From contig CM034132.1 in the NCBI GenBank assembly GCA_019914995.1, forward strand, positions 9,480,662 to 9,544,661: a DNA stretch of 64,000 nt, in the 5' to 3' direction. A program made the translations under genes and the position numbers. Below the pieces are notes generated by a model that saw only the letters and a program-made list of their open reading frames with translations, did no database searches and was not told the DNA's origin. Below, piece by piece: positions 25,218 to 36,204 of the stretch. This DNA comes from Acanthochlamys bracteata (lineage: Eukaryota > Streptophyta > Magnoliopsida > Pandanales > Velloziaceae). Within the stretch, counting starts at the first letter, position 1, and the number at the start of each line of letters is the position of its first letter.

Positions 25218-27391
25218 TCAGAACAAGTAGCTCAACACTAAAAGAACAAGCAGATGAACAGGGTAAGGCAGTGATGCTAATGCCAATGGTCTGATAGCCG
25301 AAGCTTGCTTATAACCTTCAAGCTGTGCAGAATCTACAGCCATGGGCATGTCATTATGGGGGAGAGCGCAGGTGACCGGTGTGTTATCTGGTGATGCCAT
25401 GAACGCACCAAGAACAGCCGTGACAGTGGACATGTATGCTGTTGGATTCTTAGTCAGTAGCCAGGTTAACCCCATGAACTGGCATTGATTGTCATGAACC
25501 GCGCCTTTCTTCCTGATTGCTTTAGTTGTATTACTAGCTTCATATCCGCTCTTCAACTGCATACAACCGAACAATACAGTGTGTTAGATTACTTGAAATG
25601 AACAAAATGGAAAAACATGACATGTTCAATGATTTCAATAATTCCTTTAACCAAGTTCAATCATTGATTCTATTTTTTTGGTGGAAGGTCTTGTGATGTA
25701 CAGGATTGTGATAAGGTTTCTGGTTAGGATTGGTTTGTCTTTTGCCAGTTTCCTGGAGACTAAGCCAAAACTTATTTTAAGAGCCAGCTATACAACCATC
25801 TCATGCCTTTATCAACAGGACCACATACCTATCTATGGATTTACTTGCGCCAACTCAAAAGTGCCTTACCCAAAATTTCCCATGATTTCTTTGAAAAAAT
25901 TTAACTGTCTTACCCATGAATAATCTGCAGAGATACACTTGCAACTACACTCATCCACTGCTCTGATTGCTTATAATGTGGATTACTCAAACCAGTAAAT
26001 CCGATAGTAAATGAGGTAGTTTAAGTTTTTGCATGTATCATATATGTATGCATGCAACATTGGCTAAACCAAGCAGGATAGAGAGCCATGACAATGAAAG
26101 CCCTACGTCTAAGCAGCCGCTGTTTGATGCATCAAAGATTAGGTTGTCGTATAGCTTAACTAGGATTAAAAAAGAGTCACATTTGAGTACAAGTTCTCTA
26201 ACGAAGACCATGGTCTGAGTGTAGCACTCTGGTTATGTAGTTTGTAACTTGCAGCAGCTAAGGAAGGACAGCAATGACTAGACATGCAGGCAACGGAATG
26301 CTGTAAATGTTGCAAATGATCGGAATGCCAGAATGCATATATAGATTGCTCCAAGATGTTTGGTGAAGGAATCTAAGTAGTGGCTTGTAAAAAAAACAAA
26401 GGTACTAAGTTGCACAGGAGAATCAGTCACTGGGGTACCTAAAAAACATTTATTTGCCAGAAAAAGTTTCTTAACTAGCCTAATGTACAAGGTACTGACT
26501 TGTTAGTATGCAACTCTGCAAGTTAAAAATCTATGAGCAGAATGTTTTAGAAACTTTTAAACACACATAGATCACTCCTACAGAAATACTCAAGGCAGTC
26601 CTACATTGAAAGATCTTGATCTTATACTCAAGCCTACTCGATTGGTACCAAAGCATGTTTCAAACTTCAATTGCAACCAATTTGATAAATCACAATTTGC
26701 TCCAGCGAAATAACAAGAAGAAAAATTTTCAGCACTACACCTGGTTGAGAGCCTTCAGGCACCGAGAGCAGCCGGCGATTCCCGGCATTTTACACTCTTG
26801 CTCCAGCATCTCCGCGGCCGCCTTCGTCGGAGACCACCTTCCTTCCACAGTCTCAAACACTCCATTGCTACCGGAACACCTCAACCTTCTCAACCTCACA
26901 CCACAATAACAGTAGACAGCATCGCAGGTCGCGTTCACACGTGAGAGAACCTTCCGTTCACCTCTCTCCCTCAACGCAGCTTCAGCTCCTTGAGCACAAG
27001 CTTCAGAATCGTTGGGAAGAACAGGGTAGGACTCAGTAGTAGCTTCCAGAGACGTTGTCGAGTAAGCTTCTAGAAGCCAAGCGTAAATTGCTGGACAACA
27101 ACGCGATTTTAACGGAAAGAATCCACCGGAGATCGAGCATGAGTGATGTACACTTTGGAGAAGCGCGCTGCTTGAAGAGAGATTGAGAGGACAAATGGAT
27201 GTAGCAGAAGTTTCTGTTGATTGCTCCGGGAATGCCGGGATTGTTCCGGCATTGCTACCGGAGTTTATCGGAAGAATCTGAACTGGGTCAGGGTCTTCTG
27301 CTGCTAGACTAGTAGTCGCGCGAACGAAAACTTGAAATGGAAGAACAACAATGGCTAAGAAGATCAAGAACAAAAATCTGATGATGACCAT
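25218..27391 (-). CDS. GPI-anchored SPARK-type protein (At4g28100-like)
   Basis: Two exons, complement of join(25218..25556, 26741..27391), 990 bases, 329 residues, with one intron of about 1.2 kb. The start at 27391 opens a signal peptide (VIIRFLFLIFLAIVVLPF). The mature part is Cys-rich, with CCPAIYAWLLEAY, CDAVYCYCGVRLRRLRC, CKMPGIAGCSRCLKAL and DNQCQFMGLTWLLTKNPTAY, the arrangement of the plant SPARK domain found in some receptor kinases and in a family of uncharacterised GPI proteins. The C-terminus (YPVHLLVLLVLSYLF after a Ser/Ala-rich stretch) is a classic GPI-attachment signal. The product should therefore sit on the outer face of the plasma membrane. The molecular role of this family is not established. 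The reading frame is whole. The intron holds only short chance open frames. Confidence 0.88.
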
Positions 27392-29636
27392 TGTTGTAGG
27401 TGTTTGGAATTTGATGACTGAATGTTTTTGGTTCCGGAATTTGTTGTTTTTGGAATAAGGTTTCGGTAAAGGGGCTTGAAGTTGTTAATGAGTGGATTTT
27501 TCAGCTTTTGCTTTTAAAGCATTGGGGAAGGAGAAAGTTTTTTGTGAAACTTTTTTCTGTGAAGAAGAGAATGAAGCAGAGTGGGTGGCTGCACTGCAGT
27601 AGTGGTGTGGGTGTGTTAAGAATTAATATATATAATATAGAGATAGCAGTGTAGTTTAATTATACAAAATTTATTTATTTTTTTGACAAAATTTTAACTT
27701 TTTTCTTATTTTTAATTTATTTTGTGCTTATTTAATATATTTTTTCTTTAGTTTTTATAGTATTCAATTGTACCAAATTAAATTTTATAAAGTTTAATTT
27801 TACGGAACTGATTTTTGATCAATTAAAATACACCTTAAATGGTTGGAACATTCGTAATTAAATTTTGCATAAATAAAAAATAATTTTTTTAAAAATAAAT
27901 TACATATTAAAAAAATAAAATTATTATTGAAAATTATAAAAATAAAAAATTAAAACTTAAAATTTCCATATAAATTTATATTTATTTTTTATATAAATAA
28001 GATATATGAACTTTTCAAACAAAAAAAAAATAGATACTATTAAAACACTCTCTTCGGTAGTGATTGTTGATTGAGTTATGTGCTTTAGTAGATGTACTAT
28101 AAATTTCAAAATATTTTATTTTTATTTTATATTATCTTATTTTTATTAAAATAAATGAAATCGAAAAAAATTTGATTTTACATTAAAAAGTCTTAAATAT
28201 ATTTTTAATTTTTTTAAATAAATCGAGACAGGACCTGCTTTTTAAGCAAGCTGGTCCTACCCTACTAATTGATGCCCCTAACCAAGCCAAGATGCATAAT
28301 ACATAAATAAATAAATATTTATCTGAATATTTTAGTTTGTATAAAATATTTTCATTCTATTATATATTATAATTTTCTAAAATATTATAAAAAAATTTTA
28401 AATAAAAATGGTGGTTTAAGTATCGCAAAACACGTGCTTCTTTCGTTAGCAATCGGAAGCCTTATCACATACATCACTATAGTGGATATTTAGAAGAATT
28501 TAATATATATTTTTTATTCTAATTTTTTATTTTAAAATTTTTAATAAATTTAAAATTTTTTTTAATTTTTAAAAAATTTATACGTCATTAAATTTATTAT
28601 TAATTATTTTTAAATTTTTTTGAAAGTTAAATAAAACTTATTTTATAAAAAACTTAAAACATGTTTTATCAATTTTTTTTCAATAATCATATTTACATTC
28701 TTTTTCAAGATGCTTGACTAAAATCTAACTAGATTATATTCTTCTAGTTAGATTATATTCGGATTAAACTTGAAGAAAGCTGCTGTTTTATTCTGAGTTG
28801 AGCTAAATTAGATTCTAAATTAGTGGATTTAATAATATATATTTTTTAATAATTATATTCTAACTGGAAATGCATGGAGATGTTAATTTTTAAGTGATTG
28901 TTGTTATTGCATAAAAAAAGTTGTAGAGAAAACAAGTCAAACAAGAATGTAAAAAACCACAGAAAACCCATGCCTCTCACTCATTGAATGTCTTTGAACA
29001 GTTCAATTTCCCATAGTCAATCCTGTTGTAGAGAAACTTTCTCCAAATAAAACCATGCAGCTAAATTAATGTTTTTTCTATGTTCATCATTAATTATCAG
29101 AGCAATGATTAACAACAATAAGCAGCTTTGAAACATAAGCTGGATTAATTATGACCACTTTTAAGGTGCTTATAATAATAAGTCTTTTAAAATAAAAAAA
29201 ATATTTAATTTTGTAAAATGAATTAATTTTTAATCTAATATATAATAAAAATTATTATGATTTCAAAATTGTAAATTTAAGTAAATTCAAAAAAATTGTA
29301 AAAAAACATAAAAAATTTGAAAATTAAAAAAAATATAAATACTATTTACTCCTTATAACCTCTTATTCTGATTCTCCTAATGAGGAATTTTGTGTTAAAA
29401 TCTACCAACCTCTGACTGATTCAATCAACCCCCCAAATATTTCTAATAAAGATTTCACTAATCACAAAGTAATCTTGAAGAAGAGTAATTAATTAAACAT
29501 TTGATAAAAACTAAATCTGTAAAAAGCTTGTATGATCCATTCAATCACTGATTTCAATAAAGGGAGAAGTTAAGAGAAGATAAAAGAAGGCAATGAGCAT
29601 GCTGGCTTTTGAATGGTGAGTTGAGTCTTTTAATGC

Positions 29637-29658
29637 AGAGAGAGAGAGAGAGAGGGAG
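29637..29658. repeat. (GA)n microsatellite
   Basis: A run of GA dinucleotides with one interruption, seen directly, in a GC-richer island of unknown function. Confidence 0.8.
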
Positions 29659-29944
29659 AGGTTTTTGTAATTCAATTCAATTCTGTGCGCGTGAGAGCTC
29701 TCTCACTCGCTCACTGAATCTCTGCAACTGCTTGAATGTTGTTGCGCTTCTTGTCTTGTCAGGCGACAAACAATGGCGATCTCTGTTCTGGGTTTCTGTA
29801 TCACATCAACGACAGCAATAAAAACAACATCCCTGATGAAATTCTGAAACTTATGTTCTCCGTGCTTTGCTGGTAACATGTTGAACCCATCGAGATTGTT
29901 TAACTGGTTATTTAAAATTAACTGTTTATTTAAATACTCCCGTT

Positions 29945-30125
29945 CGATATTTGAAAGTATTTTTTTAAAAATTTAAATAAAAATATATTTATTAAATAAT
30001 CTTAAATTTGTTCAGTAAAAAATAAATATAAAAATAAGATTTTAGAATGTAAGAGTTTCTATTCATTTTAATAAAATTTATAAAATATTATAAAAAATTT
30101 ATTAAAAATATAAATTGAAAAAGTT
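29945..30125. repeat. Dispersed AT-rich element, copy 3
   Basis: Carries the core GATTTTAGAATGTAAGAG near 30038 followed by a TAAAATTTATAAAATATTAT block, the same order as at 2430-2650. Boundaries are approximate. Confidence 0.4.
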
Positions 30126-30429
30126 AAAAAGTAATTTTCACAATGCACTACGGCAGCACTAGTGATATTTTTGAGTATTTTTAAAATAAAATTTCTCTGA
30201 AACATATAGTATTTTTTTTAAAATAAATTTTTGTTGATTAAAAAAATAATTAAAAATAAAAAGTTTACTATATTTTTATTAAATTTAAAATTTTTAAATA
30301 AATTATCTAAAAGTTTATTAAAAAAATTAAGAAATTAATTTTTTGGAATGGAATGCATCAACCCTATTCCCCAACAATAAAATGGAGCAACTTGAAAGCA
30401 TTATCCATCAAGTAGGCCTTACACGAGCT

Positions 30430-30560
30430 GTTTGGGCTATTCACTAAACAAAACCCAAATTCCAAGCCCAACAACAGTACTATCCAAACTTCTTTTTCGA
30501 ATCTTCTTCTTCACTATAAAACCCTAATCATCTCTTACGCCTCAGTTAACTTCATGATTG
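30430..30560 (+). promoter_or_regulatory. Orphan promoter-like segment (site II, TATA and telo-box)
   Basis: TGGGCT (30433-30438) and AAGCCCA (30464-30470) resemble site II elements. CTATAAAACCCTAA (30514-30527) fuses a TATA-like box with a telo-box. In plants this combination is typical of ribosomal-protein, snoRNA and other growth genes. No recognisable gene follows: the ATG at 30555 opens only about 45 codons of unknown sequence. Confidence 0.4.
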
Positions 30561-30813
30561 ATCGCCGCCGCTCTCCTTCTCTCTGTTTCTGTTCTTCAGG
30601 ATCAATTAAGTTTGATGATGCAATTGGTTTCAGCTCCGATTTGTTTTTTTCTTTCGATTTTGAGTTTCATACACAACACGGGCTCGATTGAAAATTTTTG
30701 GGAGAGAGTTTTTGTTTCAGTAGCTCTGGAAAAAAAAACTCACAGGTTCTCTGTGGGTTGCCCAGCTTATAGATCGATGCCCTACAGAAAGAAAATTCAA
30801 TGGTTTCATAGTA

Positions 30814-30848
30814 CGGGCTTATGCTTTATAATTTTATTCACAAGCCCG
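30814..30848. other. Short inverted repeat
   Basis: CGGGCTT at 30814-30820 and AAGCCCG at 30842-30848 can form a 7-bp stem with a 21-base loop, downstream of the orphan promoter. It may be an RNA structure or chance. Confidence 0.35.
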
Positions 30849-31026
30849 CCTCCAAAAACCATTACATTTCTTTTTCTTTTCTTTGCTTTGATTTTTTATC
30901 AATTCTGTTTATGAAAACCTAAATTAAATTCATGGATCTGGATTTCTGTTTTCTTTTGGTTTGAGGATTGTTGGAAACTTGTTGAATTTGGAAAATTTTT
31001 GTTTGCAAATGGTTTACATGTAGAAT

Positions 31027-31480
31027 GAATTTTATAATAATGAAATTTGAAGACAAATAGAATTGATAAATTATAATTTATAGTAGTGTTAAACACATAA
31101 AATAAATTTTGAAGTTAAATTTTAGGAACTTAAATTTAATATAAAATTAAAAATTTAAAATAATATTTAAAATATGAATTTTATAAAAATTAAAGTATAA
31201 ATTTAATATGTTAAAGTAGAATTCAGTAACGGCAAAGACTAGTTTTGAAAATGAATTTTATAAAATGAAATTTGAAAATAAATAGAGTTTGGTGAAATTA
31301 TAATTTATAGTGGTGCTGAAACACATAAAATAAAATTTAAAATTAAAGTGTAGTAGAAATAAAATTTGATGTAAATAAAATTAAAATTCAAATTGATAAT
31401 TGAAATATGACTGACTCAAAATCTGAAGAATAAAAGTAAATTTTTACACTAAAATATATTTAAAAATAAGATTTTATGAA
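31027..31480 (+). repeat. ~226-bp imperfect tandem repeat
   Basis: GAATTTTATAATAATGAAAT at 31027 and the similar GAATTTTATAAAATGAAATT at 31253 start two copies that share ATTATAATTTATAGTRGTG and then AAACACATAAAATAAA in the same order. A third, weaker partial copy may begin near 31460. Confidence 0.55.
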
Positions 31481-31832
31481 AATATAATTTAGAATGATAA
31501 TTAAAATATGTAAAATAAAATATAAAGTAAATTTTGATAAAGAAATTCCGGTGAAAGGAAAATAGAAAGCAATTCTGTGACATTGAAAATGCCTTAATCA
31601 TCAGATTGGCACCGTTTGAGAATTTTAAACAATGAGTCCAATTTTTATCAAATAAAATAAAAATAAATAATAATAAGATGATCTAAAATTTCTTATATAC
31701 TTTTTAAATTAAAAAAAATAAAATATTCTAAAAAATTATTAAAAATTAAAATAAAAAAATAATAAATATAAGAAATACTAAACATCTCCTAAAGTGGTAT
31801 TGATTGGACAACAATATCGATACCGCAATTAA

Positions 31833-32536
31833 GGATATGTTTAGATTTATAGATAAGAAATAAAAATAAGAAAATGAATATAAAAAATAATTTAAAACGG
31901 ATAAAAAAAAAAAGTTAATTAATCTTATGATATTTAGATATATGGTAAGAATAATAAATTAACTATATTTTAATAGATAAATAGATAATAAATAATAAAA
32001 ATAACTTTTCATAAAAAGATTGAAACATTCTTTTTATTTATTAATATTACTTTATTTAATATAACTTTAAATAATTTATTAATATAATTTTAAATAAACT
32101 TTATTAATATAATTTTCAGATTAATTTTTAGTATTAATATAAAATTATATCAAATATTAAATATAAAATATAATCATATAATTTTTTTATTTTTTTCTAC
32201 TAATTAAAATTAAATAAATAAAAAAATTTACTTATTATAATAAAAATAACATTTTTTAATTTAAAATATTAAATAAAAATAAAAATTAAATTATAAGTAA
32301 ATATTATAAAAATAAGAAAATCAAAATGATAAAAAAGAAAGTAAATTTGTTTTACTTTTCGTCATCATGTACCCCATTAATTTGATGGGTATATATTTAA
32401 TTATAAAATAATGGAAAGAGATAGAAAGAATTTTTTATTTTTTTTTTTAACGAAGAATTATCAAATATGAATAAGAATGGAGAATGTGTTAAACTCATTG
32501 TCACTTTCTATCCATACTTATAATCCAAACCAATCC
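31833..32536. mobile_element. Tourist-like (PIF/Harbinger-type) MITE
   Basis: The left end reads GGATATGTTTAGATTTATA; the reverse complement of the right end reads GGATTGGTTTGGATTATA, about 80% alike. The element is flanked directly by TAA on both sides (31830-31832 and 32537-32539), the 3-bp target duplication expected of the PIF/Harbinger group. It is 704 bases, AT-rich and without coding capacity, so it is non-autonomous. Divergent ends suggest an old insertion. Confidence 0.6.
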
Positions 32537-32859
32537 TAAAATACTAAAAAATAAAAAAAATAGACAAGATAGAAGTAATGAGAAAACATGACTCCAATAA
32601 TGGTTCTAATATGATCCATAAAAAAGCTACGATTTTTACAAATAAAAAAAATCTGATTAATATAGGGCGAGCAAAATGTGTCCAAATAGTAGTAAGATGA
32701 TCCGGTTCCAAAAGATAAAGAGTTTAATTATCTATTCTAGCTTTTTGAATGGGTCTAGCAGCCCAAATAAAAAAACCAAGAACCTAGGATAAGACCCATT
32801 TAATTGGCCCAATTAGTCCGCTAGATCCTGTCTATGTAAAGCCCAGTTAGAAGTTTGAC

Positions 32860-33060
32860 AATGCTTATAAAATAAAATAAAAATTTAGAATAAATTATTT
32901 TTAGAACCGCATTTATTTTTTAATCTAAATAAATAAAATAAGCAATAATAAAATCTTATAAGTAAAATCTTTTTGTCCTTTTCAAACTTTTAAATAAATT
33001 TTATATAATATTATAAAAAATTATTTAAAATTATGAAATAAAAGGAGCTTATCAGATATT
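32860..33060. repeat. Dispersed AT-rich element, copy 4
   Basis: Core ATCTTATAAGTAAAATCTTT near 32957 followed by CTTTTAAATAAATTTTATAT, the same order as the other copies. Boundaries are approximate. Confidence 0.45.
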
Positions 33061-33354
33061 CAGATGTTATGGAATGCTAACGCCATAGGGCTTTACTTGG
33101 GTTAAATAGAGTTTTTTTAAAATGAAAGAAATTTGTTTAGAATTTTTCGAAAATTTGCAATTTTTGTAGATTTAATGAAAGTTTATACATATAATAATTT
33201 TAGAAGATATTATTCATCATACATTCTAAATTTTAAAAAATAATTTGTGAAATAATGTAGAAAATATTATTGAGGTTAAAAAACTACTGCTGCATTATGA
33301 AAATGCAACACCGCATAAGGCTTTATAATCAACCAACAACGTGGCACCGTTACA

Positions 33355-33590
33355 TTCTTTTCATAAATAGAACTTTTATAAAATAAAAACTATTTTTATT
33401 TTATAAAAAAATAAATTTTATTTTTATTTTTTTAAAAAATAAATTTTATTTTTTTATTTTTAAAAAATAATAAAAAGATGCAATAAAGAAAATTTTATTA
33501 CGTAAAATTTTTATATATCTATAAAATATATATTAAAAAATATATAATTAAAATTAAAAAATTGATTTTTCGGTAAGCAATGTCAGGCTT
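33355..33590. repeat. Dispersed AT-rich element, copy 5
   Basis: Core ATTTTATTACGTAAAATTTT near 33491, then TATAAAATATATATTAAAAA. Read on the opposite strand it aligns with the TGCGTTTGG-family copy at 5164-5414, so the two sets of repeats are probably one family. Confidence 0.5.
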
Positions 33591-34489
33591 TGTGAGGACG
33601 TTTGTGAGTGTTTAAATAAATAGCTTTTTTTTTAAATAAATTATTTTCAAAGCTCTTCAAAAAATAAGTTTTATTTTTTTATTTTAAAAATAATAAATAT
33701 AAAAATTTAGAATATATAATTTATTTATATTTTTAAATAAAAATTTAAAATATTATTAAAAGTTATTGGGGAAAAAACTTGAAATGAAGTTTTGGTAAGT
33801 ATTAATAAACATTGCCAAAGGAGACCTAATACCCTAATCATAATTGTTGAATCAACAACAGTATTAGAGTTAAAAAGTAACTATGTCCTTATCCATCCTA
33901 TCTATTCTTATCATCAGATTATTCAGATATGGCTAATTAACAATGATGTGAGCAAATAAAAATAAAGATGACAAAATATGACTTAGACCCACCTGTCCAA
34001 TCCGAAACTAATCCATTTAAATTCGCCTCGAATTTAATCATAGTGAATCGAATCAATTCGAAATTAATATTCATAGTCAAAACTAATATTTTTATTAAAT
34101 ATATATACCTAATAATTTTTACTAGAAATTAATTTTTATAATTTTTATTTTAATAAATTGGATTATTAAATTAGTCGGGATGAGTTTGATATGATTATTG
34201 AATGAATTAAGTTAGTATTGATAATTATAACCTATATAAATATATAAATAGAATTACGGTTGAACGATTCTTATCTGATAATTATATAAATCGATCATAA
34301 ATCGATTTGTTAATTCATATTGCCACTCTTAGATAGGAGTGATTATATTTCTTTTCTATATATACATGTTATATGCTATATTTATAAACTTGTGACTAAG
34401 ATTATATATTAATATATTTATATATGAAAGTGCATAATTGGAATGTCACAAATTAGTCACCGGAATGTACACATTGTGTTTATTTATAG

Positions 34490-34686
34490 TGCGTTTGGAG
34501 CAGCATTTCATAAGCTGCCTTTCAATTTTTCCTCATTTCATATTTTTTAATACATATTCTATGGAGTGAGATCTTTTTATTATATATTTTATTATTTTTT
34601 TGGAAGTAAAAAAAATAGAACTCGTTTTTTAAGAAAGATAAAAATATCTTCTATTTCAGAAAAATTTTATTTCATAGGCACTCCCA
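34490..34686 (+). mobile_element. Non-autonomous DNA-element fossil (TGCGTTTGG family), copy B
   Basis: Starts TGCGTTTGGAGCAGC and ends GGCACTCCCA, preceded by TATAG and followed by TAAC. It shares with copy A (5164-5414) the blocks TTTCAATTTTTC, TATTTTTTAATA, TATATTTTTTATT-like, AAAATAGAGCTYGTTTTTT-like and TTTTATTTCATA, in order. No coding capacity is seen. Confidence 0.55.
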
Positions 34687-35090
34687 TAACTAATGTTATG
34701 AATTTAACACGGAGATATAAAAATTGTGTACCTGCTTATAAATATACAAAATTGTATAGCTACATATTGCAATATAAATATATTAAATTCAATGATCCTT
34801 TATTGTTTTAAAATAGGGCTCAAAATAAATAAGTTTGTCACAAGTAGGGCTTATCGGACCCCAATCAGACATGCCAGGTCCATTAAAATCGTCCCTATTG
34901 TTTGAAATCAATCAAACCCGAGTCCAAACAAGACAACCGATTGAACCCCAAACTCGAACCGATTAAACCGTCCTCCAACAAGAAAACACATCAATCAAAT
35001 TAATTAAATTAATTTAATGAACAGTTATCGACTTCCCCGAAGAAGAAAATTTTTTCTTTCACCTGAAATCCTAAATCCCTAATTCTCCCG

Positions 35091-36204
35091 CTTTTCTCCG
35101 ACAAATCGAATCAGAAATTTGTTTGCAATTAAAAGAATCACATCAATCAATCCAAGAACAGATTTTTGTTTCTTAATTATACCAATTTGAGTTCTGATCG
35201 GTTATCGATTTGGAGGGGCCCTGCCCTCCCCCGCTCTGCCAGGTTTGATAATTTTCTTGTTTTATGATTAACTTTTTATTTAATCTGATTCTTGATATCA
35301 TTAATGTCGAGTTTATTCGATATAGAATTGAATATAAAGTTTTTTTTGGCTAATATCATTTCGTGAAAGTTTTCTTCTTGACCTCATAGATTACGGATTT
35401 CTTTTCTTTTTTTTTCTCGATTGGCCATTAACAATTCCGAGCATTAAATACTTTAAGAAAAGGTAAAAATTTTGATAGATAATCCAAGAAAACGGGGTCA
35501 AATTTGATTGTACTAAGGAAGGATTAAAGTAGTTTACTGTACTAGAATTTGTAATGTAGCTTAATGCAAGTTCTTGTAAGTTCAAATTAAAGAATAGCTG
35601 TGTTGGTTGGTATCAGGTTTAGTTTATGTTATTTATTGTAGTGTTGATGAGTGTGAGTGTTGCATCAATTTCTTAGCTACCGTATACTGTTATTAAGCTT
35701 CGTTTTCTGAATAATAAATTAAAAAATTGTACTTGATTGCACTAGTATCAATGCAGCTTAATTTGGTGCTTAGGTAATTTGAGATACCCATTGCTATCGT
35801 GCTGCAAGTTTTGCTGATTTGTAACTTGCTTGATTGGTGTTTGTTTTCATTTTCTTTAGCTACCGTTGTAATCAATCTTCAACTTTTTAAAAAAAAGTGA
35901 AACAAATCCACGTGCATATATGAAATAGTATACATCGAAAATTGCTGTTGGAATATGGTTACTACATGATGGCAAACGTCAGTTATAGTAAAATGTCGTG
36001 CTATTATAGCATAGACATTGATTTACTTTGGGTTATCATGTTTCATTTCTATACTCATTTAAGATAAGAGTGTTGACAGTTAATTGATTCTCGTTCTTTT
36101 ACAGTTAACGCTATCGAGCGTCTTATGGCTTCGTGTGTGTTGTGACTGACCTATTTTGAACAAATGCTTTGGTGCTAATAATTCATCTGTAAATACAGTT
36201 TTTT
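35091..36204 (+). other. HAC leader exon and 5' UTR intron
   Basis: A GC-richer stretch ends CTCTGCCAG at about 35241, followed by GTTTGATAATTTT and a long T-rich intron. An acceptor AAATACAG at about 36199 lies just before the ATG at 36205. This is the usual layout of a plant gene with an intron in its leader. The transcription start is not visible. Confidence 0.5.

Larger units (their letters stand above)
27392..30420. other. Intergenic AT-rich region
   Basis: The first part is the promoter and 5' UTR of the GPI-protein gene. Beyond about 27650 the DNA is extremely AT-rich, with blocks at 27840-27960, 28110-28230, 28500-28670, 29160-29330 and 29945-30125 resembling the dispersed element. 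A (GA)n tract lies near 29637-29658 within a less AT-rich island (29580-29880). That island has a 70-codon open frame of low complexity and no domain. Confidence 0.6.
30870..35090. other. Intergenic AT-rich region with transposon fossils
   Basis: About 4.2 kb with no protein gene. It contains a ~226-bp imperfect tandem repeat (31027-31480), a Tourist-like MITE (31833-32536), dispersed AT-rich elements (32860-33060, 33355-33590) and the second TGCGTTTGG-family copy (34490-34686). The last ~200 bases are GC-richer and lead into the HAC promoter. Confidence 0.6.

Noticed and set aside
25678-25923. 81-codon open frame on the plus strand
   Set aside because: Lies inside the intron of the GPI-protein gene on the other strand, with no domain or conserved pattern.
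29609-29821. 70-codon open frame over the (GA)n tract
   Set aside because: Composition is driven by the microsatellite, no domain is seen, and the region does not fold into a miRNA precursor that I recognise (checked by eye against miR156, miR167 and miR535 types).
30558-30914. 118-codon open frame downstream of the orphan promoter
   Set aside because: Mostly Phe/Leu/Ser from T-rich DNA, no domain, starts out of frame with the first ATG after the TATA box.
27392-35090. LTR retrotransposon or other virus-like element
   Set aside because: I saw no long terminal repeats, primer-binding site, polypurine tract or reverse-transcriptase/integrase-like coding sequence; the repeats present are short DNA-element fossils.
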